Source: Ischnura elegans (lineage: Eukaryota; Arthropoda; Insecta; Odonata; Coenagrionidae). From it: a DNA stretch of 64,000 nt. The position numbers and the translations under genes are program-made. The notes under the pieces are model-generated. The model saw only the letters and a list, made by a program, of their open reading frames with translations. It searched no databases and was not told the DNA's origin. Shown here in pieces: positions 1 to 9,809 of this stretch (position 1 is its first letter; every line of letters starts with the position of its first letter). The stretch spans positions 57,801,585-57,865,584 of the forward strand of contig NC_060251.1 of NCBI RefSeq assembly GCF_921293095.1. The letters are read 5' to 3'.

Positions 1-500
1 AGGAATTGTTTATTTTTGATGGAATAATAATATGATATCAGCGTTTAGTTAGGTTTGAATTTTTGGCTTAGGGAAGTTAAGTTCTTTTTTTTCACATAAA
101 TGGATCGTGTTGAGCGTTAATTGAAGTAAAATAATTTCTTACTGTAATTCTTGAGATATTTTATACTCTTTTCCGATTGAGAGGTGTATTCATACGACTT
201 TATTGATATTTTTATTTAAAATCGTCTTCGAATATTGCCAAAGTTTTGTTGGCCATACTAACAATTCTTTCTATAATAACTAATTCTTATTTTCCGGTCT
301 TCATTTGGTAATTACGCGTGTATCTTATTTAAAACTTATTTCACGTATTGTAATGTTGTATCATATTACATATACGTTGTACAACCCACCTTGATGTAGC
401 TTCTGAACTTCTTCCCTTGGCTATTTAGCTGCGTGATTTGGTGGGATTCAATTAGACTTAATTGCTGAAACTATTATCTATTTAACTATTATTATTACAT
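1..500. other. AT-rich sequence, no gene seen
   Basis: No open frame with coding-like composition, no convincing splice-site pair and no repeat copied elsewhere in the window was recognised here. Confidence 0.5.
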
Positions 501-764
501 ATGAGTGGGTGAGAAGCCAAGGGGTTCAAGTTATTTCTTTTTCTTAACAGAGTTAGGTGCAGAAATTAGGTAAAGAAAACAAACGAGATCAATTAGATAT
601 GCAGTAGTTGTACTTGATTTTCCACTCGAAGTCAGCACAGAATATAGACTCACTCGTAACCCTTGACAACCAAGTTTTTGTATATTTCTTCTAATTATTA
701 CCTTTACCTAACTCTTTTTATAAAAATAATCACTTGTATCCCTTGGCTTCTCACCCCCTCATAT
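501..764. mobile_element. Foldback MITE, family A copy 1
   Basis: The ends are inverted copies of each other: GGGTGAGAAGCCAAGGGG near 507 and its complement near 740-755. The similarity continues inward (caagt(g)att...). Three relatives lie at 1902-2153, 12307-12551 and 25127-25392. The interior has no coding capacity, so this is a non-autonomous DNA element of unassigned superfamily. Confidence 0.75.
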
Positions 765-1901
765 ATGGTTAAAAGTACGTTTTTATTAGCAATAGTTTTA
801 GCAGTGAAGTCTAATTTAATCCCCCCAAATAGTAACAGCGTCGTTGTAATTGGTTGATTTTAGGCCGCATGCAATTTGTTTGATTATACGAGAGTGACCG
901 TTTTCTGCAATAGGAATGCGTAAAATGTCAAAAGTGATTGGGTAGTGACACAAGAGACGCGGCAGTTTGGTGTGCATGAAATCTCGAGGCAGCATTCGGA
1001 GAAAACTTTCTATGGGAGGTTTCCTGGAAATATTCAAGCTGTCTCCGTAGTTTCGACTGCGGGGATGCGGCGCCGCGCCGTTACTATATCAAGTGTTTTT
1101 GAAAGATTTTGTAGATAAGAATCACTGGTGTAAATGAAGAGCGGGAATATCGAATGAATATTTTGGAAGCTGTATTCGTGGAATGCAGTCAAATGCTCAT
1201 GTTCTGTTGTTTTAAAAGGTATCTGACTCTCTTGTCAAAACATTAAGACAAAAAATTAAATATGGTGATTAAATTAATCGTATGCCCATGCTTAGTTGCG
1301 CATGTAAACATCATCAGGTCTAAGGTTGAGTATGCAGTGGATTAATGATGAAGAGAGAGCTTGTAAAGAAAAATACCTATTGGTATGAAAAATGCCTGAG
1401 GATATTTAAAAAATATTTTTTAATCATAAGGAAATTTCACAACGCTAGGCCCAGAAAATTATTTTTAATGACATAATTTGGATAATTTTTCCCTCTAGTG
1501 ACGAATCTATGTCATTAAAATGCCAGTGTGTCATGCAAGACGGAAACTCAGTTTAGAATATGTACGGATCATGAGCTCCATAAGTTTCCGTTTTCCTGTT
1601 CTTTGAAACAAGCGATACTTACTACATTTTAGCATAAGTTGAGCCTAATGGAAAATTATTACAGCCTATTACTTTAATTAGTTCCCATTAGGTATAAAGG
1701 GCTAAAGTATTCGTACCTTGTTACTTTATCGTCAGATCCAGGATGAATTAAAATGAATTGGAACCCAGACTAAAATTAAATTATTCGTATCGCACTCCGA
1801 GCTTTTGCTGCTGTGAAAAGCGTGTTTTTTTAAATCTTATTTATTATTTTTAAAGTCAAAGAGCTGAAATGGTTGATCGGTGTAGTTTTGTTTTCATTTT
1901 A

Positions 1902-2153
1902 GGGGTTGAGAAGCCAAGGGGTACAAGAGATTTTTTTCTAAACAGAGTTACGCACAGTTAATCGTTAGAAGAAATATACAAAAACTTGGTTGCCAAGTGA
2001 TACGAGTGAGTCTCTGTTCTGTGCTGGCATCGAGTGGAAAATCAGTTGCATTACTAAATATCTAAGTGATCTCGTTTGTTTTCTTTACCTTATTTCTGTA
2101 CCTGACTCTGTTTAGAAAAAGGAAATCACTTGTGCTGCTTGGCTTATTACCCA
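1902..2153. mobile_element. Foldback MITE, family A copy 2
   Basis: It starts with ggggttgagaagccaagggg and ends with a diverged complementary terminus (ttggcttattaccca). The interior (acagagtta..., cactcgtatc-like, tctgtgctg) matches the copy at 501-764. The right terminus is the more decayed one. Confidence 0.7.
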
Positions 2154-2387
2154 CTTATTTGACAGTTCAGTTTTTCAGCTTACTCCCTATCCATCTATCT
2201 TGGGGCACGCTCTCTTCATCCAGGGGAAAGGAAGTATTCGATAAAAATCCATTTCGATGGTGAAAATAGTGGTAAAGGCGGGTGAGATCGGGAAGAGAGG
2301 TAGGCAAACTGCGGAGAAGGAGGATAAGAAAAAGGTTTCGGAAGGGACGGACGTGGGCAGAGGATAGAGGGAGCTAAAATCCCTGGC

Positions 2388-3765
2388 GAACGAATTGTTT
2401 CGTGGAAGAGAGGTTAAAGTGACGCATCACTCCCGGCTTGGCCGGACCTATTTTGTCATTTCTTTGCGGCGATTGACTTGCTTTAAACTTAAACTATCAA
2501 AAAGTTGAGATGTAATGCCTGTGAAAATATTCTAGAGCCACTTTTAGTACATTTAATTATATAGGACTCCAAGCGGTACGGAGTTACAGTGACAAGTCGA
2601 GGTTTTGGCCAAAATTCAAATGAGATATAAAGGCTACATTATGAATAAGAAATTAAAACATTTTTAATACCAGTGGTATCCCTTTCATATAGAACAATTA
2701 ATTCCTATGCGAAACAATTCGTGAACAATACGAAACAATTCGTGGAGAGATATTAAGGGGACGCATCACTCTCGGCTTGGTCGGACCTATCTTGTCATTT
2801 ATTTGTGGCGCATAACTTGCTTAAAAATTCATTTATCATCTTGAAATTTTCTATCATTTTGAAATTCTGAAATCTTGAAATGGACTTAATGTATGAACAC
2901 GAGATTAAACGCCAAAAAGGACCCTGTAACCACCCAACTTGTGCGAAAGTATGAAAAGAAAATAGAATCTGTTCTGATTTGATTCATGCATTTGTATATG
3001 TTCCGTTCCAGTCCACAGAAATAGTTAACGCTATTAGACATTAACTCGTACGTGTTAATTTATCGTGTAAACAGTTTTTTAATGGTAATAACACTTTAAT
3101 AATGCTAATAACATATAAATGGCTGTTGTCAACATTTTGGCTTTGTCTTAGATTTGAATACTTTACCTCAATATTTATATCGCAAATACTTATCTTTATT
3201 ATTTTCTTATCTCTGGAGTTCTCTGTTGTTGTCTGTTAAAAATCCTCTTCTCTGTCTATTTTCAAAGAAAAAATATTTAATTATTACCTCAGAGAGCACT
3301 TACGCCAGTAAGTTAAATTTATTCTAATGGTATGTATTTACAAATTATTTGGGAAATTATTGTCTGATTTGTCTCTTCATCCTCATTATTTCTGTATGTT
3401 ATCATTATGTAATCAGTGTAATTTTACTTCGGTGTGGTAGGTATTTTAGATTCCTATTGCCAAGAGAATTGTGCCGGTTAAATTTTTATTGTTTGAGCAG
3501 AAATTGTTGTTTGCATTTGTATGTGCTCTTATGAGGAGACCCATAATATAAATAAACTTAATCCATATTCAAATATTTTTAGATGAAAATTTCTATATTT
3601 GAAATAAATGTACTTTTGGACAAGGGTCTGCCTGATCATTTCAATGTGATATAGGTTTCAAAATTTAAGGAAGTATTGCTTCTCGAATAAATACAAAATA
3701 CGCTAGTTGGGGCAGAAGTGATGCGTCGTCTTAACCTCTCTTCCGCGAAACAATTTGTAATTAAG
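2388..3765. mobile_element. Composite of TIR repeats (GACGCATCACT family)
   Basis: A block of about 100 bp at 2388-2495 (gaattgtttcgtggaagaga, then ttaa, then gtgacgcatcactcccgg) is repeated directly at 2722-2830. Its first 45 bp return inverted at 3712-3765 (agtgatgcgtc ... ttaacctctcttc). The outer pair therefore looks like terminal inverted repeats around a 1.3-kb unit. Other termini of the family occur near 4157, 7168 and 41395. A TTAA sits next to the GAGGACGCATCACT motif in several copies. No transposase frame is visible. Confidence 0.55.
2885..3074 (-). mobile_element. AAGGCC-TIR MITE, partial copy
   Basis: It aligns, in reverse orientation, to the element at 23730-23966 through gtaaccacccaacttgtgcg, attcatgcattt, atgttccgttc and cattaactcgtacgtgttaa. 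The outer terminus at its left end is missing. The copy is diverged and interrupts the TIR composite at 2388-3765. Confidence 0.6.
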
Positions 3766-3779
3766 GTATGGTATTTGGA

Positions 3780-4052
3780 GGAGGCGACCGACAGCTGAGC
3801 TCATTTACGCCAAGAGGGAAGGGTAGGTAAGGAGGGATGGAGAGAAACCTGCTCTTAACGAAAGGCGCCAAGAGGGTCACGGTTTAACGTCCCATCCGAC
3901 GGACGGAGTGTTGCGCTTGAAATGTTCTCCACACAACATTCAAGCAGGGATCGGGCAGTCTCTGAAAATTCTCTGCCACCGCCGGGATTTGAACCCGAGC
4001 CCACGGGGTGGGAAGCCAACACTTAAGCCACCATACCAACCCGATCCCCGCG
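3780..4052 (-). repeat. tRNA-derived SINE
   Basis: On the minus strand the head (from 4052) contains an RNA polymerase III A box, TGGCTTAAGTG at 4030-4020, and a B box, GGTTCAAATCC at 3995-3985, with the spacing of a tRNA gene. A tRNA-unrelated body follows, ending in the sequence around 3780-3910. A fragment of the same body (gacagctgaagtcatttgc, catccgacggacgg) recurs at 6290-6355. No complete tRNA cloverleaf was built and the element lacks a poly(A) tail, so it is read as a SINE rather than a tRNA gene. Confidence 0.7.
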
Positions 4053-5224
4053 CAACAGTTCATTAACTCTATTTGCTTTGGTGATTTGTTTGCAGGATGA
4101 TAGCTTAAATTTAAACGAGTAATTACGTCATGAGAAACGGTGAGTCGAAGGAAAGTGATGCGTCCTCTTAAGAGTAGCACTGAGGAAATGGGAATATAAG
4201 GTCATCTGTAAACCTTGGATACTTCTTCGAGTAGATACTTCTAATGCGGTGGGTAAACGTTGTTAATTAACGTGAGCAAAGAACATTTGTTTTCAATCGC
4301 GATTTCGTTCACTACTTCCTTCAGTTTATCCTAATTAATACCTCGGATTTAGGCAATCCAAAGTGAAGGCGTCTTTTGAAGGAAGTCATTTATTTCTTTG
4401 TCTTCGCATTCCCTATGGAGCCTTATCGTAAACTCTTATGAGGAGAGTTCTTATTCAGTATCATCTTCAAATGTGCTAAATCATGTATGGAATAGCATTA
4501 AAAAACTGTTTTCTTGTTATTATATGTCTTAGGAGTAATGTTCTCGTATTTTCCATCGATTTGTCTTCTCCCTAGTTATTTTTGGCGTTCAGTAGTGTCA
4601 TATACGAATTCGGGCTGCTATTTTTTCTTGTTTTCCGTTATTCCCGATCAGCACGGTTATTTTCACCCAGCCTTACAGCTTTGTGTGTCGTATTCTAGCC
4701 CGCAGCGAGTCGAGGGCTTCCATGGACTTATCCATCCCACTGATGAAGCTCAGGGAACTGTTATCTCCACGTCAGGCGAAAGACTTTTCTGAATCTTCCT
4801 CTTGTTTATTCCTTTCGGCAAAGGCGTTCGCTACATCACTGAAGGCCCTTCATCCCGGAGGGAGCTCGGTCACAGTAGCTCTGTTGATTTCCTAAATATT
4901 TCTGTGGATAGGAATCCTAGCCATCATCCCTACATGCCCCACAAAAAAACGGAAATCTGGAATGCTATTCCACCCGCATTCTTCTAGTGTGTTGCCCTCT
5001 TCGACAAAGTAAACAGCAGATGCGTTGTACCGGCAATATATTGGTTCCCCCATGAGAAAGTTTTTGTGAAGACTCTCTGAGATAGTGCGCCTGCTTAAAA
5101 AAAAGTGATTTTTAGATTTCTAGCTTCTTTAAACATTTTTTATCGATATGATGAAATTAAAACTCGCGCTAAAGAGCCGTCCTAATGATAACATCTTAGA
5201 TCTTGCCTGAAAATGTGACATTAT

Positions 5225-5290
5225 TATGAAAGGTGCCATTTAAATATACAAGTGAGCCTAACATAGATTTATTCTTTTATTTTATACCAC
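5225..5290 (-). repeat. Fragment of hairpin element seen at 20381-20517
   Basis: The complement of this stretch (taaaagaataa...ttaggctcacttgtatattt) matches the left arm of the foldback element at 20381-20517. Only one arm is present here. Confidence 0.5.
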
Positions 5291-5363
5291 CTTAAATTGA
5301 TAGGGATAGACCTTTTCTACAACCAGGATTGGAATGAAACCCGGAGAAAACAGGCTAAAAATC

Positions 5364-5369
5364 TTTATT
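5364..5369 (-). promoter_or_regulatory. Candidate poly(A) signal of the neuropeptide gene
   Basis: AATAAA on the minus strand, about 157 bp past the stop codon at 5526. It is the nearest canonical signal downstream of the last coding exon. Confidence 0.45.
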
Positions 5370-5525
5370 ATTCTCTGAGTTACACGTGGACCGTTCGTGG
5401 GGCCGACACGGCCCTCGAAATCCGAACACGATCGACGCATTAATTATTATTGATTGTTTACATATGTGTATAATATAATATGGAGGGAGTCACCGCTTCT
5501 CAGGGGGGGGGGATTTGGGGGCCGC

Positions 5526-5726
5526 TCAGAGGCGCGACCTGGGCTCCCTGACCGCCTCCTCGGCCTGCCCCCGCCTCCGCTTGCCCCTCGCCGCCCAGAA
5601 CACGTCCTCCTCGCCGCCACCGGCGTCCTCGGACTCGCTGCCCCCGCTTCCCGCGATGATCTTCGCCACCAGCGCCTTCACTCGGTCCTTGCCGTAGCCC
5701 CTCTTCAGGTCCATGACGCCCTTCAC
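5526..5726 (-). CDS. NTL: Neuropeptide precursor exon 3 (3' coding exon)
   Basis: The acceptor ccatcaacag precedes GTGAAGGGC. The frame runs 66 codons to TGA at 5528-5526 and encodes residues 138-203. It carries the clearest mature peptide, ending EEDVFWAARG before KRRR. The exon is very GC-rich against an AT-rich background. The last 14 residues after the cleavage site look like a spacer. Confidence 0.8.
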   Translation of the reverse strand: MKGVMDLKRGYGKDRVKALVAKIIAGSGGSESEDAGGGEEDVFWAARGKRRRGQAEEAVREPRSRL

Positions 5727-8700
5727 CTGTTGATGGAATACAGTTTAGAGCGAAGGTCTTCAACCCGCGGCCCGCCGGCTAATGTCTTGCGGCAGGTAGA
5801 GACTAAGGAAAATATTGTATCGCGCCACACAGTATCAAATAAATATATATCGAAACACTCGTAAAAAATCAAAAATTTCAAAAATAAAAAAAAAAACGAA
5901 AAAAAAACAATGTCAAAAATTGCATTGATTGATTGAACTTTTTAGCCTATATAGATTTTTTCACTTTAAATGATGTTTTTTTTTATATATTATATTGATG
6001 TGGTGGTAAAGTGACGTGGAGCATTGTGGCCTTCCAGACGATGTGAAATCGATTTTTGGCCTTTGCATTAAAAAAGGCGGAATACCCCTGGTTTACAGGA
6101 TGGATATTATTTCATCATTCTTCGCGATGAGCTCAAACCCCTTTCTAAACAATTTTAATTTCTATGAAACATTGATTAATAATACATTAATTTAATTAGT
6201 GACGGATAACATAAACCTATTCACAGAAGAAACTGCACAGTAATCATGTAATCGAATGAAGAGGAATCAGGATGGTTGGTTGAATTTACAGAAGGTGATC
6301 GACAGCTGAAGTCATTTGCAGCTAACTTCTCATCCGACGGACGGATGGAAGTTAAGTCGCGGGTAGTAATTAAGCACTTGCCTTCCTTGACCCTGGTTAA
6401 TTTGAGTTTTTCTCTACTTACTGCTATGTATCATTGACGATTCCATGTTAGCTCTTTTGAATCAATGGAAGCTCTTCTTTGAGTTTCCTAACTCTATAGT
6501 TATGGCGAATTGAGTCATGTTAAATCGTTGTAAGCAAGGCTACACTCGTTTCAAACCTTCTCATTCCTCTTGAAATTTTCATGGTGTGCCAAGTAGAACT
6601 TGGTCAACACTTGCCTATATCTCAAGTTTAAAATTTAACATCTGAGAAAGGTAAAATATTAGAAGTTGAGGTACTGGAAAATACAGGCAAGGATTGATTT
6701 TTTTATATATATGTGCTGTGAAAATTTCTAGATGAATGCTTACACCAAGGGGAATGCATATAGGAGGCCCAATTCCATCCCATGGAAGGCTGATTCCTGT
6801 TGCCACTTTGGTTGCATTCTAATCGGTTTTCAAAAATGTTCGAAGCGCGGCTATGAGTTCAATGCGATCCACTTTTTGTAATATTTTGCAGTAAAATGAT
6901 CGTTATTGCGAGGAGTAGCTTTGAAAAGTTATGAATTTGTTGGATCGCATCGTCAGGAATATAAATTCCAGTGAAGATCCCTTGTTTTACCTTATTTCCC
7001 CGTGAAACTTGGATCATTTTGTCCGTCAGCGACGCAAGTGGCGAAATTTGTGACTCCATAAAATGCGCGGTCGGTGACGACACATTTAGGGGCAGACTTC
7101 ACGGTCTTCCTTTGTAATATTCGTGGCTTACATTGGCTTACATTTTAAGCGTAAAAGTTAAGTTGAGCGGGAGTGATGCGTCCTCGCAAATGCTTCAATC
7201 TTATCTTAGTGGAAATTTATCGTGTTTTAACTCCTGAAAACCCTTAGAATATCTCTATAACATCAAATTTGGTGTTAAAATCTCTCTAGAAGACTACTAA
7301 ATACCCTCTAAAAATTCCCACTCTTGCAAAAATTACAGAAAAAAGGACTGCAAAAATGACTGTGATTTTAAGAGGGAAATCGATGTGTAAATTCTGAATG
7401 GTACAATTATTTTTTGGACAAGGTCGGGCATAAAAATCAAAAATTGGCATTTGTGTCACGATTTCAGTCGTTTAAAGCTGTTATTAGACAACAATTTTCC
7501 ATCCGTAAAGGCGCGAGTAAAAGCCTTACTGCTAGTCAGTGCATTGCACAAATATCAGTTTCATTTTATGTGTTATTGATAATTTAGAGAAAAAAATATA
7601 AATTACATTTAGCCTCAGATATTACTTTTGAAAAAGCATGTGCATAGGATTTTATCGTTTAATCGTATCGTTTTATCGCTTTAACTAGAAACATAAAAAT
7701 CAATAAATTTTTTCTCCTAGGAAGAAGTTCTTAATCAACACTGAGTGGAACGACATTAATTTAGCGTTCCGCTGCTATTCCGGGTGGGCGGAAAAACCGA
7801 AGATTTTATTCTTACGTACCTGTCCGCAGCACCTTCGGCCCCGCGATTCCCAGGCGTAGGGTTCTTCGTCCTCGTCAGCTGTCGCCCTCTGCGGAAGGGC
7901 CCAGCGGGGCCCGTAAGGCCGCAGGATGATTGGGTCGGCGGGTCCCTGCTGGGCCTCTGGCACCTCCTCCAGGTCGCCAATGCGCAGTCTGTGGCCTTTA
8001 GGGGCCCAAATGGCCTCTTCCTCGTCGTCCGGAGAGGGGATTAGGTTGCCGTGGGCCCTCTTGGCCCGCTTCGTTTGCGTGGCCTCCGTCAGGTCCTCAG
8101 CTCTCATCTCCTGTGAAGTGGAAAGGTCGTTTGGCATCTTGGTAAATTGGAACTTTCCAAAATGTATGAATGAATGATTGGTTTTATGTATGCTCTGGGT
8201 AACCCATTACATCAAAAAATATAAGTGCCGATGACATTCTTCTCAAAATACAATAATTATGAAATAAAAATAATAATAATTGTAGGGAAATGGTAAAAAA
8301 ACAATGGGAATTTTCTGCAAAATAGCTATGAAATTAATTTGCGTGGACTGCTACCTTGCATGTTGGTAGATTTAGTACAATTTTCCATCAAAGATTGGTA
8401 GTAAAACCGTGTATTTTACTCTCAATTTCACTGCTGTCTCGGAGTCTCCCGTGGCGTACAGAATTTGTGGATTTCTCCATTTTCCGGGTTATCGCCGCGT
8501 TTCGTGGTCAGAGGTGACGACAGTTTCGCCAGGATTCCACCAGGGCCGATTCCCCCGATAACCCGGAAAATCCACAAAAAATCCACAAAATCTCAATTTC
8601 ACTAATTATCTCTCAAAAAGTTGAAATTCGATTATTTTCGTTTGGATTGCGGGTTTGCTTTTGGGTTTGTTCACTAAGCCAAGGTTCTGGTTCTTGTCAG

Positions 8701-9781
8701 GTCCACGGCTGTCGTCTCCTGAGAAGAGGTCTTGTTGCATCTCTTAGTAAATTCAGGTTGAACAGTGATTTTAAAGATGAAAGAGCATGGGACAGTCCAA
8801 AATGTTGGGAAATGGTGTAAAAAAGTCAGAGCTGTCTCGCTGAACAGCTATGAGATTACCTTGTTAGCTTGTCGGTAGGTTTCGTGCAGTTGTTAATCAG
8901 AGATTGCGAATAAAACGTATATTTTACCATCAGTTTTACTTATTATCTCTCTAAAAGGTTAAATTTGATTTACTACGGTTGGATTATAGGTTTCTTTTGG
9001 CTTTGTTAACTAAGCTGTGGTTGGATCAATTATGGAAATGGAAAGCGTGGCTTTGTTTTGTTCTTGTTTTGCTTTCTTTGTGTTTGATTTTTGCCCTAAG
9101 TCGAGGAGCTATCCTGAGATATCCCCATCTATTTCTACAATTTACCTGTTATGTAAAGTTACTCAGAGAAATTGATTCAGCCCATTCCCGGGTGAAACGA
9201 ATAAAAAATGACTAATAAAAGCTTTAGTGACGCATTACGTACTCGGAATCTTAATCATAGCAATGGTGTTGTGATTCACGAGCATGGGTCTAGATATTGC
9301 TCTCTGTACCGATCGATTTTACTTAATTACGGGGGATACATTTTTTAAATATTCTGGAATATAGAATTTACCTAGTTTTTCTGTTATTTAGTAACGGTGA
9401 ACATTAAATTCACGCGTGATGACTCAAAGTGGAAGATTGTCAAATTACGCAAACTGTAAAGGAGAAAGGAAATGGTATGCGTATGTTTAGAGAAATGTGA
9501 ATGACTAATTTGACGGAGGGAAATGGCAAAAGCGTGTCAACATAGAGCTCATTAGTTCGTCGAAATTTTCCGTAACTCCGTTGTCTCCCTGGTAAAACAT
9601 TAGAAAGCCTGGATTTAATCAACTCCTAATCCATTTAATTCAAATCGCTGAGTGTACTCACGTGTGCCAACGAAGTTGATTCCATTTTCTGTTCTCTGCT
9701 CGTGTCTTTTGGTGTCGTCGCTGCTGCTCCGGCTATAATGAGCACCACGAGGGCCAGGGTCAATCCGCTGATGAGGACCAT
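5526..9781 (-). CDS. NTL: Natalisin-like neuropeptide precursor (3 coding exons)
   Basis: Seen: joining 9781-9662, 8110-7820 and 5726-5526 gives 203 residues with all junctions in phase 0 and GT-AG introns. Residues 1-21 form a signal peptide (M, then a Leu/Val/Ile-rich core, then small residues AGAAA). Convertase sites include KR 54-55, KR 57-58, RR 132-133 and KRRR 186-189. Three acidic stretches are each followed by a Trp motif and an amide-donor Gly: EEEAIWAPKG (70-79), DEDEEPYAWESRG (119-131) and EEDVFWAARGKR (176-187). Known: natalisins are arthropod peptides ending FWxxR-amide or FxxxR-amide that act on a tachykinin-related GPCR and affect mating behaviour. Inferred: secretion, cleavage and C-terminal amidation of these peptides. 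Odd: only the last peptide has the full FWxxRG(K/R)(K/R) form. The first ends in Lys with GHR behind it, and the second has Ala before Trp. Alternatives are another W-x-x-R-amide peptide family or a precursor with further unseen exons. Exon structure is secure; the family name is moderately so. Confidence 0.7.
6290..6355 (-). repeat. SINE body fragment
   Basis: It shares gacagctgaagtcatttgc and catccgacggacgga with the 3' body of the SINE at 3780-4052, with an internal deletion. There is no A or B box. Confidence 0.5.
6740..7140 (+). repeat. Interspersed repeat shared with 43.37-44.08 kb
   Basis: Segments aggcccaattccatccca, gaaggctgattcctgttgcc, atgagttcaatgcgatccac and ttatttccccgtgaaact recur in the same order at 43385-44070, where extra sequence separates the first two from the rest. 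It lies in the last intron of the neuropeptide gene. No intact coding frame is seen, and the class is unknown. Confidence 0.6.
7820..8110 (-). CDS. NTL: Neuropeptide precursor exon 2
   Basis: The acceptor ccacttcacag precedes GAGATGAGAGC. The frame stays open for 97 codons (residues 41-137) to a consensus donor, GACAG followed by gtacgtaag. It encodes the KR-x-KR cleavage region, the IWAPKG motif and the YAWESRGRR motif, then CC near the end. The phase-0 borders on both sides match exons 1 and 3. GC-rich third codon positions contrast with the flanks. Confidence 0.8.
8433..8603. mobile_element. Foldback insertion with 12-bp target duplication
   Basis: The direct repeat ctcaatttcact occurs at 8421-8432 and 8592-8603 and flanks an insert with an internal inverted repeat (ttttccgggttatcg / cgataacccggaaaa). 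The paralogous copy near 8936-8955 reads straight through the site without the insert. The long target duplication and A-rich right end suggest a retroposed element, but no Pol III boxes were recognised. Confidence 0.6.
8692..8716 (-). pseudogene. Decayed copy of the start of neuropeptide exon 2
   Basis: On the minus strand, cag followed by GAGACGACAGCCGTGGACC parallels the true exon start GAGATGAGAGCTGAGGACC. Read in the same frame it gives E-T-T-A-V-D-L-T and soon meets TAG. It is the exon portion of the tandem duplication and is not expected to be coding. Confidence 0.6.
9662..9781 (-). CDS. NTL: Neuropeptide precursor exon 1 (signal peptide)
   Basis: The ATG at 9781-9779 opens 40 codons encoding the signal peptide and a short propeptide ending SLAH, followed by the donor gtgagt at 9661. 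A splice acceptor (ttctttacag) lies 17 bp before the ATG, so the exon begins near 9798 and at least one upstream untranslated exon is implied. The ATG is preceded by CGAA, a good initiation context. Confidence 0.8.
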
Positions 9782-9809
9782 TTCGAGGTAGAGCTGTCCT
9801 GTAAAGAAC

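Larger units (their letters stand above)
8094..9016. repeat. Tandem duplication covering the exon 2 acceptor and upstream intron
   Basis: Copy 1 (8094-8680) and copy 2 (8695-9016) share ordered blocks: gtcaggtcc...ctgtc/ctcatctcctg, gcatct, agtaaatt, gggaaatggt, aaaaccgtgtattttac, attatctctc, and tttgttcactaagc versus tttgttaactaagc. Copy 1 carries an extra insertion (8433-8603), and copy 2 lacks about 90 bp present in copy 1. Copy 2 contains a degraded version of the first codons of exon 2. Confidence 0.75.

Noticed and set aside
3866..4052. Functional tRNA gene on the minus strand
   Set aside because: A and B boxes are present, but the head does not make a full cloverleaf and is fused to a repeat body found elsewhere, so it is a SINE.
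5454..5864. Plus-strand 136-codon frame over the GC-rich patch
   Set aside because: It is the complement shadow of neuropeptide exon 3, which has splice sites and processing motifs on the minus strand.
7775..8137. Uninterrupted 120-codon minus-strand gene
   Set aside because: Its ATG and C-terminal tail lie in intron. The real coding part is the exon 8110-7820 with acceptor and donor.
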